From Paenibacillus sp. J2TS4 (GTDB lineage Bacteria > Bacillota > Bacilli > Paenibacillales > NBRC-103111), in NCBI RefSeq assembly GCF_018403245.1, contig NZ_BOSH01000014.1:1-64000 (forward strand): a stretch of 64,000 bases of DNA, given 5' to 3'. The notes under the pieces were generated by a model. That model did not search any database. It saw only the letters and a list, made by a program, of their open reading frames with translations, and was not told the origin of the DNA. Both the position numbers and the translations under genes were made by a program. Positions 22,882 through 31,558 of this stretch are shown in pieces; the first letter of the stretch is position 1, and the number at the start of each line of letters is the position of its first letter.

Positions 22882-23313
22882 ATGGACATCACGTGGGCTG
22901 ATTTCGTAGAGGGAGCTGTAGCCGCGATACACGAACGCTTTCCGGACATCCCTATTCATCTGGAGGAAGAAGGCGGCGGAGAACCTGCAAGACCCTGCTT
23001 TATTGTAAGGCTCGCAGCGGCGCGCCAGGTTAAAGAGATCGATCGTCGGTATTTGCGGACTCATTCGTTGGTCGTAGAGTATCTGCCCGATAACGTTCTT
23101 ACGAATTTTCATGAAATAGCTGAAGCTCTTTACGATCAGCTCGAAGCCATCCAAGTGGCGGGCAGCCTCTGCAGGGGGAGTCAATGGAGTCATGAAATCA
23201 AGAACGGAACCCTTTACTTTGCCGCGGATTATTCGATGTATTTGTTACGGTCCGAGGCGCCGTCGCCGAAGATGCAATCATTCAAACAGGAGGGATCTAT
23301 CAAGAATGGCTAA
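22882..23313 (+). CDS. Tail terminator-like protein (XkdJ position)
   Basis: A 143-residue soluble protein (MDITWADFVEGAVAAIHERF...). Its mixed alpha/beta pattern with VVEYLPDN and ALYDQLEAI is typical of the small protein encoded just before the sheath in PBSX-like phages, there a tail-terminator/completion protein. Assignment rests on size, pattern and position. AGGTG lies 7 nt before the ATG. It is the first tail gene of the locus; in PBSX the capsid genes would lie immediately upstream, and here they are absent. Its end overlaps the next gene by 8 nt. Confidence 0.65.
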   Translation: MDITWADFVEGAVAAIHERFPDIPIHLEEEGGGEPARPCFIVRLAAARQVKEIDRRYLRTHSLVVEYLPDNVLTNFHEIAEALYDQLEAIQVAGSLCRGSQWSHEIKNGTLYFAADYSMYLLRSEAPSPKMQSFKQEGSIKNG

Positions 23314-23479
23314 GAAAAATCAAGCAAAAGGGTATACGAAGCAGCAGTTTTTGCAATCTGACCGTTATTCGCCTGTCCACAAAAATGTGCTGGATGCCCT
23401 GTTAACCGAAGACGAAACTTATACGACGGATCAGGTCGCTAAAAAAGTAGAACAGTTTATGAAAAAGGAGGCCAAATAA
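23306..23479 (+). CDS. Small tail-locus protein (YkzL position)
   Basis: A 57-residue basic protein, MAKKNQAKGYTKQQFLQSDR then YSPVHKNVLDALLTEDETYT, ending MKKEAK. GGAGGGATC precedes the ATG. In PBSX a similarly small gene (ykzL) lies just before xkdK. It looks like a single helical hairpin; the function is unknown. It ends one base before the sheath start codon. Confidence 0.7.
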   Translation: MAKKNQAKGYTKQQFLQSDRYSPVHKNVLDALLTEDETYTTDQVAKKVEQFMKKEAK

Positions 23480-24796
23480 ATGGCGGGAGGAACATGGACG
23501 ACTCAAAATAAAGTGCGCCCGGGCGTTTATATTAATTTTGCAGGAGAAGCAAAGCCGCTTGGTGCCATGGGTGATCGCGGGACGGTGACGATGCCGCTTA
23601 AATTAAGCTGGGGGAAAGCCAAATCGGTGATGACCATCCATGCGGGAGATAATCTGAAAGAAGCTTTGGGGTATGATCTATCGGCTCCCCAATTGCGGTT
23701 GGTGCGCGAGGCACTGAAAAGAGCCAGAACACTGCTGGTTTATCGGGTGAACGCCGGGGTTAAAGCCACGGCAACCTTGACCTCACTAAACGCTACGGCG
23801 AAGCATGGTGGTGTCCGCGGGAACGACATTATGATTACGGTTCAGCCGAACCTTGACCAGGATGATCATTTCGATGTTCGGACTTTAGTTGCGGGCGAAG
23901 AAGTGGATCTTCAAACGATAGGTGACCTTTCGGAGCTTCAGGCTAACGAATGGGTCGAATTTGAAGGGGAAGGAGTGCCGGAGGCTACCGCTGGATTTCC
24001 GTTAACCGGAGGGGAAGACGGAACAGCCACCAACGAGGACTATACCGATTATTTGAATGCCATTGAAGTCCATGACTTTCAAACGATGGCCTTGCCGTCT
24101 GGAGAGGCAACCTTGAAATCCCTCTACACTTCTTTCATTAAAAGACTGCGGGAAACGGAAGGCAGGAAGGTTCAAGCCGTATTGGCCAATTATCCGGAAG
24201 CGGACTATGAAGGAATTATCAGCGTCAAGAATGGGGTCATCCTGTCCGACGGGACGGAGCTGGATGCCGTTCAAGCTACCGTATGGGTCGCGGCGGCGAC
24301 GGCTTCCGCCGAGGTTAACGAATCGTTAACGTACCAGGCGTATGACGATGCAGTAGATGTGGATGTTCGCTATACGAATAGCGAAATTGAAGCGGCTTTG
24401 CGTGGCGGCGAATTCGTCTTCGTACACAACCATGGCCGTGCGGTCATAGAGCAGGACATTAATACGTTCCGTTCTTATGCTCCGAATAAAGGCAGGCTGT
24501 TCTCCAAAAACCGGGCTATCCGTGTACTGGACGGTTTGGCCAACGATTTTAAACGGAAATTCGAAATGTACTATATCGGTAAAGTGAACAATAATGCAGA
24601 CGGAAGAAGTCTGTTCCGCTCCGAATGCGTCAACGATATGGAACGCTACCAGAACTTGAACGCGATCCAAAATTTCAATTCCCAGACCGATATTACCGTT
24701 TCTGAGGGAGACGATCTCGATAGTATTTTTGTAGAAACTCAGGTACAGCCGGTAGATGCTATTGAAAAAATCTATATGAAAGTGAAGGTGAAGTAA
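23480..24796 (+). CDS. xkdK: Contractile tail sheath protein (XkdK-like)
   Basis: The 438-residue protein begins MAGGTWTTQNKVRPGVYINF, a form typical of PBSX XkdK and related sheaths. A long variable middle contains LTGGEDGT, and the C-terminal sheath domain has FVFVHNHGRAVIEQDINTFR followed by IGKVNNNADGRSLFRSECVN. Sheath subunits surround the tube and contract to drive it through the target envelope. The presence of a sheath marks this as a myovirus-type (R-type) particle. AAGGAGG overlaps the previous gene end. Confidence 0.93.
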   Translation: MAGGTWTTQNKVRPGVYINFAGEAKPLGAMGDRGTVTMPLKLSWGKAKSVMTIHAGDNLKEALGYDLSAPQLRLVREALKRARTLLVYRVNAGVKATATLTSLNATAKHGGVRGNDIMITVQPNLDQDDHFDVRTLVAGEEVDLQTIGDLSELQANEWVEFEGEGVPEATAGFPLTGGEDGTATNEDYTDYLNAIEVHDFQTMALPSGEATLKSLYTSFIKRLRETEGRKVQAVLANYPEADYEGIISVKNGVILSDGTELDAVQATVWVAAATASAEVNESLTYQAYDDAVDVDVRYTNSEIEAALRGGEFVFVHNHGRAVIEQDINTFRSYAPNKGRLFSKNRAIRVLDGLANDFKRKFEMYYIGKVNNNADGRSLFRSECVNDMERYQNLNAIQNFNSQTDITVSEGDDLDSIFVETQVQPVDAIEKIYMKVKVK

Positions 24797-24797
24797 A

Positions 24798-25259
24798 TTG
24801 GCATGGTTAAGAGCAAGAGATACTATTTCCGGACAGGAAGGCCGGGCTTACGCCAAGATTGGCAATGATAACATTGAGATGTTTTATATTAAAACACTGG
24901 AAGCAACGGTGGAGAAGGAGAAAGCGGAAGTTAAAACCCTTGGCCGCCGCGGAACCCAGCATAAGGCAACAGGCTGGACCGGAACGGGTAGCATGACGAT
25001 TTATTATGTCACTACCCGGTTTAGAGAATTGATGTATGACTACATGAAGACCGGTGTGGATACTTACTTCGAAATTGAAGTCATTAACGAAGATCCGGCT
25101 TCCAGCATCGGATCGCAGACCGTCCGGTTGAAGGGAGTTAACCTAAACAGCGTCGTTATGGCGTCTTTGGACACGGAATCCGAGGCTCTCGAGGAAGAGC
25201 TGGAATTTACCTTTGAAGATGTAGATATTATTGGCAGTTTCAGAAAGCCGACCGAATAA
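24798..25259 (+). CDS. xkdM: Tail tube protein (XkdM-like)
   Basis: The 153-residue protein begins MAWLRARDTISGQEGRAYAK and contains KTLGRRGTQHKATGWTGTGS and the acidic C-terminal stretch EALEEELEFTFEDVDIIGSF, matching the XkdM family that forms the inner tube. Start is TTG 24798 with GAAGGTGAAG upstream, one base after the sheath stop. Confidence 0.92.
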   Translation: MAWLRARDTISGQEGRAYAKIGNDNIEMFYIKTLEATVEKEKAEVKTLGRRGTQHKATGWTGTGSMTIYYVTTRFRELMYDYMKTGVDTYFEIEVINEDPASSIGSQTVRLKGVNLNSVVMASLDTESEALEEELEFTFEDVDIIGSFRKPTE

Positions 25260-25271
25260 GGAGGATGAACG

Positions 25272-25694
25272 ATGAGTGACTTGAGTATGTTTTTTGCGCA
25301 GAACGCGCTAGCCGATCTGACCGAAGAGGTCATCGTATCGCCTCGGTTTCGGGATGCGAATGGCAAAGCCATTGCATGGAAGCTGCAAAGCATGACAGAA
25401 GAAGAGAACGAGAGCTGCCGAAAAGCGGCTACGAAACGGGTAAAAGGCAAGAATGGCGTGTACACTCCGGAGATCAACTCCGACGAATACGTGGCCAAGC
25501 TGGCGGTGGCGAGCGTCGTCTACCCTAACTTGAAGGATGACAAGCTGCAAAAATCGTACGGCGTCCTCGGAGCGGAGTCGCTCTTGCGAAAGATGCTGCT
25601 GCCGGGCGAATACGCCACTCTCGTGCAGAAGGTGCAGGAGATCAATGGCTTCGATAAAGATTTGAACGAACTGGTGGATGAAGTAAAAAACTAA
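25272..25694 (+). CDS. xkdN: Tail assembly chaperone (XkdN-like), zero-frame product
   Basis: The 140-residue protein starts MSDLSMFFAQNALADLTEEV, with a conserved core TPEINSDEYVAKLAVASVVY and PGEYATLVQKVQEINGF. It matches the XkdN family, equivalent to lambda gpG, which coats the tape measure before tube polymerisation. The last codons GTA AAA AAC TAA contain the slippery heptamer AAAAAAC, so part of translation should shift to the extended product described separately. It lies between tube and tape-measure genes, the canonical position. Confidence 0.9.
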   Translation: MSDLSMFFAQNALADLTEEVIVSPRFRDANGKAIAWKLQSMTEEENESCRKAATKRVKGKNGVYTPEINSDEYVAKLAVASVVYPNLKDDKLQKSYGVLGAESLLRKMLLPGEYATLVQKVQEINGFDKDLNELVDEVKN

Positions 25695-25864
25695 TCAAGG
25701 GAGGCGATGGGGAAAGCAATTACGCTTACTACGCCCTCCATGAACTTCATATATTGCCCCATGAACTGGCGAGAATGTCGCGGCCTGAAAAGGCTGCGAT
25801 TTTCGCCATGATCGATATTCGCATCGAAAAAGAAAAGCGAGCCTCCAAGAAGAGAAAGAAATAA
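25272..25864 (+). CDS. Frameshifted tail assembly chaperone (G-GT-type fusion)
   Basis: The slippery heptamer A AAA AAC (25685-25691) is in the correct phase at the end of xkdN. A -1 slip makes the codon after AAC start at C25691 (CTA ATC AAG GGA ...), giving 57 more residues that end KKRKK at 25861, with stop TAA at 25862-25864. The extension contains YYALHELHILPHELARMSRP followed by EKAAIFAMIDIRIEKEKRAS and has no good start codon of its own. Predicted fusion length is 197 residues. This is the G/GT arrangement conserved in long-tailed phages. Confidence 0.8.
25685..25691 (+). other. Programmed -1 ribosomal frameshift site
   Basis: AAAAAAC in X XXY YYZ phase (codons AAA AAC), immediately followed by the zero-frame stop TAA. 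Confidence 0.78.
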
Positions 25865-25911
25865 CGATCTGTACACTCCCAACCGAAGGGAAGCAAAAAG
25901 GAGGTGGGAAG

Positions 25912-28092
25912 ATGGCTTCTATAAATAGTATTTTACAGATATTCGGTAATATAGGTAAGTTGTTTAATAGAACAGGTCAAGCTGCCAATTCTGCGGCCAA
26001 GGCAATGGCTCCATTGCCAGTCGTAGCTACTAAAATGACCAGTGACTTCATGATAATGACACAAACTTTTTCCAAATTTACAGCTATTCGTAGTATAAAA
26101 CAAAGTTCAGACTCGACGGCACAATCCATGGTCAAGTTTCAGAGGATGGTATATACATGTACCACTGCAACGGTGCAATTTCGAAGCAGTGTCAGCAATG
26201 CTGCAGATTCAGCAAAGCAATTAGGCGAGGCTACCAAAAACTCCGACAAAGGCATTAAAAAAGTAGGCAAGTTTCTGGGTGATTTAGGAGACAAGCTGCA
26301 TAGAGCAGCACAGAGAATAGACAATTTTGCAAAAGAGGCCGGCTTTACTTCGGGTTCCAAAAGGAGTTCTTCCGACGCTTCAAAAAAGAGCTCTTCCGAC
26401 TGTTCCGATAGTGGCGAAAAGTCACCCAATAAATTTATGGGCGGAGCGAAAAAGTGGATTCCCAAAGGATTGAGTATGGTCAAACAGCATGGCGGGGCCG
26501 TTCTCAGTGCTGCTATGGAGCAAGAACAATTAAAGGATGCGTTCATTGCCAGAACAGGCAACGAAGAGGTTGGAACCGCCATGTTTGAAAAATTCCGGCA
26601 GGATGCGCTGAGAACCGGAGCAGATGTCAAGGAATATTTAACCGGAACCTTGCAGAACTTCTCTTTGACTAAAAATACGGATCAAATAAGCGAATTAAAC
26701 TTGTTAGCTGATAAACTGAGGGTATTTGACAAGTCTGGCAAAGGAATGGAAGGTGCCTTTGAATCCGTACGCAGGGCATTAGCGGGCGATTTGGGGAGCT
26801 TGGCTGCTCAGCTAAATCTACCGTTGCAGGTTCTAGAATCCTTTAATTTAGGGGAATTGGCTAGCCAAGGAGATTTCGACGGATTCATATCGGCCTTTAA
26901 CCAATTGTTGGAGAGCCAGGGGATGGGTCAAGAGGCCTTCGAAACGATGATGGATAGTCCAGTTAACAAGTGGCAGACCTTATTGGGCAATTTTAATACC
27001 ATGCTGGCGACTATTGGAACTCAAGCACTGCAGGCTTTGGCCCCTCTTATGGATACTTTAAACGCCGCTTTTGAGAGCGGACAATTCGACCCCTTTATTA
27101 ATGCCCTTGCTGTGGGACTTGAGTATTTAGCCCTTGGATTCGAATGGCTTGTCCTTAATATTCCACCTGCATGGGAGGTTATAAAGCAAGTAATAGCGGG
27201 GGTTGCCACTGCCATCCGGTCATTGGCAATTATATTGATTGCACTCTCCCCTGTCATAATAGGGATCGCGGTTGCTTGGCAAACTTATTCTCTAGTAACA
27301 AGCTTGGGAGCGACAGTAACAAGATTGGCAGGGATAGTGATAGGATTCACTTCTAACGCCTTGAGAGTGCTGGGGACAACATTAAAAACATTAGGTCACA
27401 TCATGAGAACCCATCCAATTCTATTTTTTGTCTCCATTATAATCGGAATCATCTCTGCCATATTAGCTTTTCAATCGGTAACCGATGGCCTGCGCAAAGT
27501 ATTTAGCAAGGCATTTGGTTTTATTGTAGATGTGGCGGAGGGGGCTGTTAATTTCATTATCGGCTTGGTAAATGGGTTAATAAGCGGAATTAACTCCATA
27601 GCCGGTTTTTTTGGCCGACTGCTAGGAATAGAAGAGGATCTGATCCCGGAGATTGAATTTAAGGCCGATTTCTCGGAATTCAAAAAAGCGGGCCAAGAAT
27701 TTATTGAAGATTTTACTCTGGACGATATTAAAGCCAAGTTCGGTCTCGACGAACCTATAAATAATAATAATCCTGATGAACTGCTGGGTGGCTGGAATTC
27801 CGGTATAAACGACAGTCCTTTCATGGGACAGGCCTCCAGTATGGATTCTATCGGCAAAGTGGGGGAAGTAGGAAAGATCAATAACACGGTCGATGTGGCC
27901 AGCGAGGATTTGGAAATTATGCGGGAGCTTGCGGAAATCGAGAGCATTCAGAACTTTGTCACTCTGACTCCTACCGTACAGATGCATACCGGCGACATTA
28001 ATAACGGCTATGATGCCGAAACGATTATAAGTCGTATCGAGCAGAAGCTGGAGGAGGAGTTCGTGGCGGCGGCAGAGGGGGTTTACGGGTAA
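25912..28092 (+). CDS. xkdO: Tail tape measure protein (XkdO-like)
   Basis: The 726-residue protein has a long helical N-terminal half, a Ser/Lys-rich linker near residues 145-165 and a strongly hydrophobic central block of several helices (about residues 415-560, for example SLAIILIALSPVIIGIAVAW and ILFFVSIIIGIISAILAF). An acidic C-terminal region follows. It sets tail length and may help pore formation on injection. It is much shorter than PBSX XkdO (over 1,300 residues), which implies a short tail. GGAGGTGGG precedes the ATG, and the stop overlaps the next start by one base. Confidence 0.88.
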   Translation: MASINSILQIFGNIGKLFNRTGQAANSAAKAMAPLPVVATKMTSDFMIMTQTFSKFTAIRSIKQSSDSTAQSMVKFQRMVYTCTTATVQFRSSVSNAADSAKQLGEATKNSDKGIKKVGKFLGDLGDKLHRAAQRIDNFAKEAGFTSGSKRSSSDASKKSSSDCSDSGEKSPNKFMGGAKKWIPKGLSMVKQHGGAVLSAAMEQEQLKDAFIARTGNEEVGTAMFEKFRQDALRTGADVKEYLTGTLQNFSLTKNTDQISELNLLADKLRVFDKSGKGMEGAFESVRRALAGDLGSLAAQLNLPLQVLESFNLGELASQGDFDGFISAFNQLLESQGMGQEAFETMMDSPVNKWQTLLGNFNTMLATIGTQALQALAPLMDTLNAAFESGQFDPFINALAVGLEYLALGFEWLVLNIPPAWEVIKQVIAGVATAIRSLAIILIALSPVIIGIAVAWQTYSLVTSLGATVTRLAGIVIGFTSNALRVLGTTLKTLGHIMRTHPILFFVSIIIGIISAILAFQSVTDGLRKVFSKAFGFIVDVAEGAVNFIIGLVNGLISGINSIAGFFGRLLGIEEDLIPEIEFKADFSEFKKAGQEFIEDFTLDDIKAKFGLDEPINNNNPDELLGGWNSGINDSPFMGQASSMDSIGKVGEVGKINNTVDVASEDLEIMRELAEIESIQNFVTLTPTVQMHTGDINNGYDAETIISRIEQKLEEEFVAAAEGVYG

Positions 28093-28799
28093 TGGCAATG
28101 GAGATTATAGAAGGAGTTTGGCTTAGCTACAACAATCAGGAAGAAGGGTTTCGGCTTCCTGTCAACCCGCCTTCGATTGAAGTTAAAGAAGCGGGCAGCG
28201 GCAAGAAGTATACGATACTAGGTCAAGGTGAAGTGAATGTCATTCAGGCTCCGGAGCTGCGAGAGGTAAGCTTTGAAAGCTTTTTTCCATTGAATAAAGA
28301 TAAAGATCCCTATGTAGTCAGTGATAAGCTGGAGAAACCGATGTGGTATGTAGAATACATTCAAAAATGGATGGCGACCAAACGGCCTATCCGTTTCGTT
28401 TATGCCGGATCTAACGTATATGTCGACTCTGAAGGAGTCAAAATTGCGGAATTGAACATACCGGCCAGCATAGAGAGCTTTACCTGGCGAGAAGTGGCTG
28501 GTTCTCCCGGCGATTTGGAATTTAAGATGTCGCTCAAGGAGTACGTGTTCTATTCCGCTGTCCGAACTACTATTATCGATGATCAGGGGGAGGCGGTTCT
28601 GGAAGCTCAGCAGCCGCAACGCCCCGATGAAAGAGAACCTCTCAAAACCTATACACTGGTTGCCGGAGACGGCTTATGGAAAGTCGCTCAAAAATGCTTG
28701 GGAGACGGGTCCCGTTATCGGGAAATTCAGCAGCTTAATGGCATTAGTGACGCTCAACTGGATCGTTTACCTATTGGCATGACGCTCCAGTTACCCTAG
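28092..28799 (+). CDS. xkdP: LysM tail protein (XkdP-like)
   Basis: A 235-residue protein. The N-terminal part begins MAMEIIEGVWLSYNNQEEGF and reads on to LPVNPPSIEVKEAGSG, as in XkdP. The last 50 residues are a LysM domain (TYTLVAGDGLWKVAQKCLGD ... IQQLNGI) that binds glycan chains. In myoviruses the equivalent protein joins tube and baseplate hub (gp53-like), with LysM holding the hub spike. The start codon overlaps the tape-measure stop by one base. Confidence 0.9.
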   Translation: MAMEIIEGVWLSYNNQEEGFRLPVNPPSIEVKEAGSGKKYTILGQGEVNVIQAPELREVSFESFFPLNKDKDPYVVSDKLEKPMWYVEYIQKWMATKRPIRFVYAGSNVYVDSEGVKIAELNIPASIESFTWREVAGSPGDLEFKMSLKEYVFYSAVRTTIIDDQGEAVLEAQQPQRPDEREPLKTYTLVAGDGLWKVAQKCLGDGSRYREIQQLNGISDAQLDRLPIGMTLQLP

Positions 28800-28811
28800 G
28801 AGGGAGTCCCC

Positions 28812-29780
28812 ATGGTGGAAATTTTACTGGATAATAAGAACGGGAATGTGTGGGATATCACCCATCTTGTATCCAATCTAACTTGGACGACAAGCCGCAT
28901 CGGGAAACCGGCCAGTCTGGACCTTACTTTTATCCGGGGAGGGCTATATGAGGAGCGCAGCTTTGAGGTTAACAACGGAGATATTGTCCGTTTTCGCAAA
29001 GAGGATGAGAACGTCTTCTACGGTTATGTGTTTTCCATTGATCGCGGGATCGATGAGTCGGTCCGGTTGAAGGCCTACGACCAAGTGCGTTACCTGCTCT
29101 CTAACGATTACTACCGGTTTACCGATGTAACGGCAACTCAAATCATTCAAACGATCGCCGAGGATAACCAATTAAAGGTTGGAACATTGGATGATACCGG
29201 ATTCCGCATCCCGACCCTGCTGGAGGAAGATAAAAAGCTTCTCGACATTATATGCAAGGCGATTGATTTAACTCTTATTTCCACTAAGCGCATCTATGTC
29301 TTTTTTGATGATTATGGGGAGCTTTCTCTCCGCAGCGTGGAAAACATGAGAGTCGATTTTGCTCTCGGCGAAAAAAGTCTCCTCTACGACTATCAATATT
29401 CACGTTCGATCGATAAAGAAACCTACAATCGAGTGAAGCTTTCCCAAGAAAATAAGGAAGAGAATACGAAAAAAATCTATATTGCCCAGGACAGCGCCAA
29501 TATAGCTAAATGGGGTCAGCTTCAGCTTTATAAAACGGTCGATGAACAGTTGAACTATGCGCAAATAAGTGAAATGCTCGATCAACTGATCCAGTTGAAA
29601 AACCGGGAGCAAAAAACGCTGCAGGTCGACGCTCTGGGAGATATCCGGCTGAGGGCCGGGTGCATTGTGCCTATCCTTATAGACGAATTGGATATTAATC
29701 AAACGTTCCTAGTGGATCAATGCAGTCATAAAATCGAAGGGGCAAATCATACCATGACGCTGGAATTGAGGGTGATTTAA
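28812..29780 (+). CDS. xkdQ: Baseplate hub protein (XkdQ-like)
   Basis: The 322-residue protein starts MVEILLDNKNGNVWDITHLV, with SRIGKPASLDLTFIRGG and YGYVFSIDRGIDESVRLKAY. This pattern is characteristic of XkdQ, related to late-control protein D/gp27 hub proteins. It forms the central hub on which tube and spike assemble. GGAGGGAG precedes the ATG; the end overlaps the next start by one base (TAATG). Confidence 0.9.
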   Translation: MVEILLDNKNGNVWDITHLVSNLTWTTSRIGKPASLDLTFIRGGLYEERSFEVNNGDIVRFRKEDENVFYGYVFSIDRGIDESVRLKAYDQVRYLLSNDYYRFTDVTATQIIQTIAEDNQLKVGTLDDTGFRIPTLLEEDKKLLDIICKAIDLTLISTKRIYVFFDDYGELSLRSVENMRVDFALGEKSLLYDYQYSRSIDKETYNRVKLSQENKEENTKKIYIAQDSANIAKWGQLQLYKTVDEQLNYAQISEMLDQLIQLKNREQKTLQVDALGDIRLRAGCIVPILIDELDINQTFLVDQCSHKIEGANHTMTLELRVI

Positions 29781-30079
29781 TGGCAATGCTGGATATTATC
29801 AAAAAAGCAGGTATGGGAGCTGTGCAGGCCGGCAATCCGGTTGCTGTCACCTACGCGACGGTTTCCCAAGTCCATCCTCTGGAGCTTTATGTAGATCAGA
29901 AGTCTACGCTCACGGAGGATTTTTTAATTGTTCCCGAACATATGAAAGAGTACAAAGTGACGGTTGGTGATCAGGAGGTTGTGATTCGCAAAGGATTGGA
30001 GCGCGGCGATAAATTGATTCTGATTCGGGCTCAGGGGGGCCAAAGCTTTGTCATCGTAGGGCGGGTGACGGGATCATGA
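29780..30079 (+). CDS. xkdR: XkdR-like DUF2577 baseplate protein
   Basis: The 99-residue protein begins MAMLDIIKKAGMGAVQAGNP and contains LTEDFLIVPEHM and GDKLILIRAQGGQSFVIVGR, an OB-like beta protein typical of DUF2577 (XkdR). In R-type particles this small protein is thought to form part of the hub/spike region. It overlaps both neighbours by a few bases. Confidence 0.85.
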   Translation: MAMLDIIKKAGMGAVQAGNPVAVTYATVSQVHPLELYVDQKSTLTEDFLIVPEHMKEYKVTVGDQEVVIRKGLERGDKLILIRAQGGQSFVIVGRVTGS

Positions 30080-30486
30080 TACCTCAAGGCGGATCGATCC
30101 GCGAGATTCGAGAAGTGAAGCAGAGGCGGCAGCCCAGCTTAACCTACAGATTGGATTTAAAAAATAAGCGCATATCAGGCAGGATCGATGGGCTGGAGGC
30201 TGTTAAGCAAGCGGTATATAAAATTTTGCGAACGGAACGGTACGAGCATCTTATTTATACTCCGAATTACGGGAGTGAGCTCATTAGCTTGCTAGGCAAA
30301 GATTCCGGGTTGTTCCATTCAGAGTTAAAGCGCCGTATTCAGGAGGCGTTGATGCAAGATGACCGCGTTCAGGAAGTAACCGATTTTGATGTGACGTATC
30401 TAGGGGATTCGGCTTCGGTTGAATTTACCGTCCATTCGGATTTCGGCAGCTTTCGGATAACGGAGGAGGTGAAGTCGAATGTATGA
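30076..30486 (+). CDS. xkdS: Baseplate wedge protein, gp25-like (XkdS, DUF2634)
   Basis: The 136-residue protein carries DGLEAVKQAVYKILRTERYE followed by YTPNYGSEL, the conserved core of the gp25/DUF2634 family, a sheath initiator in the baseplate. The start overlaps xkdR by 4 nt (ATGA). Confidence 0.9.
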   Translation: MIPQGGSIREIREVKQRRQPSLTYRLDLKNKRISGRIDGLEAVKQAVYKILRTERYEHLIYTPNYGSELISLLGKDSGLFHSELKRRIQEALMQDDRVQEVTDFDVTYLGDSASVEFTVHSDFGSFRITEEVKSNV

Positions 30487-31558
30487 GCAGCAAACCTTTG
30501 AAGCGATATTAAAGCGCATGCTGAACCGCATTCCTGCTGATTTAGACAAACGGGAAGGCAGCATTATTTATGATGCATTGGCTCCGGCGGCGGCAGAATT
30601 AGCCCAGTTTTACATGGAGATAGATAAAAATATCCGCCTATCCTATGCAGACACCTCCAGCGGTGAATTTCTGGGCCGCCGAACGGCAGAATTCGGACTG
30701 GCCAGAAAACCGGCCATCTCAGCGAGACGTAAAGGATTGTTTTATAATTCCAAAGGCGATCCCGTAGATGTTCCTATAGGCAGCCGTTTTTCTATCGATC
30801 AGATCAAGTATGTGGTCGTGGAAAAAAGAGCAGCAGGCGAGTTCGAGATGCTGTGCGAGACGCCGGGCGAGGCCGGCAATCGTCAATTCGGCGCTATGCT
30901 GCCCATCGACTACATTAAAGACCTAACCCGGGCGGAACTGTCCGAAGTGCTGGTTCATGGGGAAGACGAGGAAAGTGATGAAGCTCTGCGCCAGCGCTAT
31001 TTGGAAGCGATCAATGAACAGCCTTTTGGCGGGAATGTTTCCGATTATCGGCAAAAAATCAAGTCGATTCCGGGAGTGGGCGGGGTTAAGGTGTTTCCGG
31101 TTTGGCAGGGCGGCGGAACCGTCAAGTGTACGATTATCGCCAGCGACTTTTCCCCTCCGGCAGAAGAACTGATTGAAGAGGTGCAGACCCGAATCGATCC
31201 TAGTCAGAATAAAGGAAAAGGAGAAGGGTTGGCGCCGATCGGACATGAGGTCGCTATTCATGGGGTGCAAGGAGTCCCCATTGATGTAGAAACGACCGTG
31301 ACGCTGGATTCGGAAACGACCTTGGGGCAAGTACAGGAAGAAATAGAAGCGATCATCGAAGACTATCTGCTTTCCTTGCGCAAGGTCTGGAATCAGGAGG
31401 ACCGGCTAACGGTTCGGGTCAGTCAACTGGAAGCGCGAATTCTCTCGGTCAAAGGAATCGCCGATATTACCCAAACGAAATTAAATGGGGATAGCGGCAA
31501 TCTGGAGTTGGGCGGAGAAGAAGTGCCGATCCAAGGAGGGATAAGCATCCATGCGTGA
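30479..31558 (+). CDS. xkdT: Baseplate J-like protein (XkdT)
   Basis: The 359-residue protein has the baseplate J pattern: KREGSIIYDALAPAAAELAQ near the N-terminus, SGEFLGRRTAEFGLARKPA, and the conserved core EDEESDEALRQRYLEAINEQ followed by PFGGNVSDYRQKIKSIPGVG. It forms the wedge that triggers sheath contraction. It overlaps xkdS by 8 nt and the next gene by 8 nt. Confidence 0.95.
   Translation: MYEQQTFEAILKRMLNRIPADLDKREGSIIYDALAPAAAELAQFYMEIDKNIRLSYADTSSGEFLGRRTAEFGLARKPAISARRKGLFYNSKGDPVDVPIGSRFSIDQIKYVVVEKRAAGEFEMLCETPGEAGNRQFGAMLPIDYIKDLTRAELSEVLVHGEDEESDEALRQRYLEAINEQPFGGNVSDYRQKIKSIPGVGGVKVFPVWQGGGTVKCTIIASDFSPPAEELIEEVQTRIDPSQNKGKGEGLAPIGHEVAIHGVQGVPIDVETTVTLDSETTLGQVQEEIEAIIEDYLLSLRKVWNQEDRLTVRVSQLEARILSVKGIADITQTKLNGDSGNLELGGEEVPIQGGISIHA

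Noticed and set aside
22809..22901. 30-codon frame with GTG start before the tail terminator gene
   Set aside because: Low-complexity product (His- and Arg-rich), overlapping the next gene. It may be a relic of a lost head gene, but nothing supports translation.
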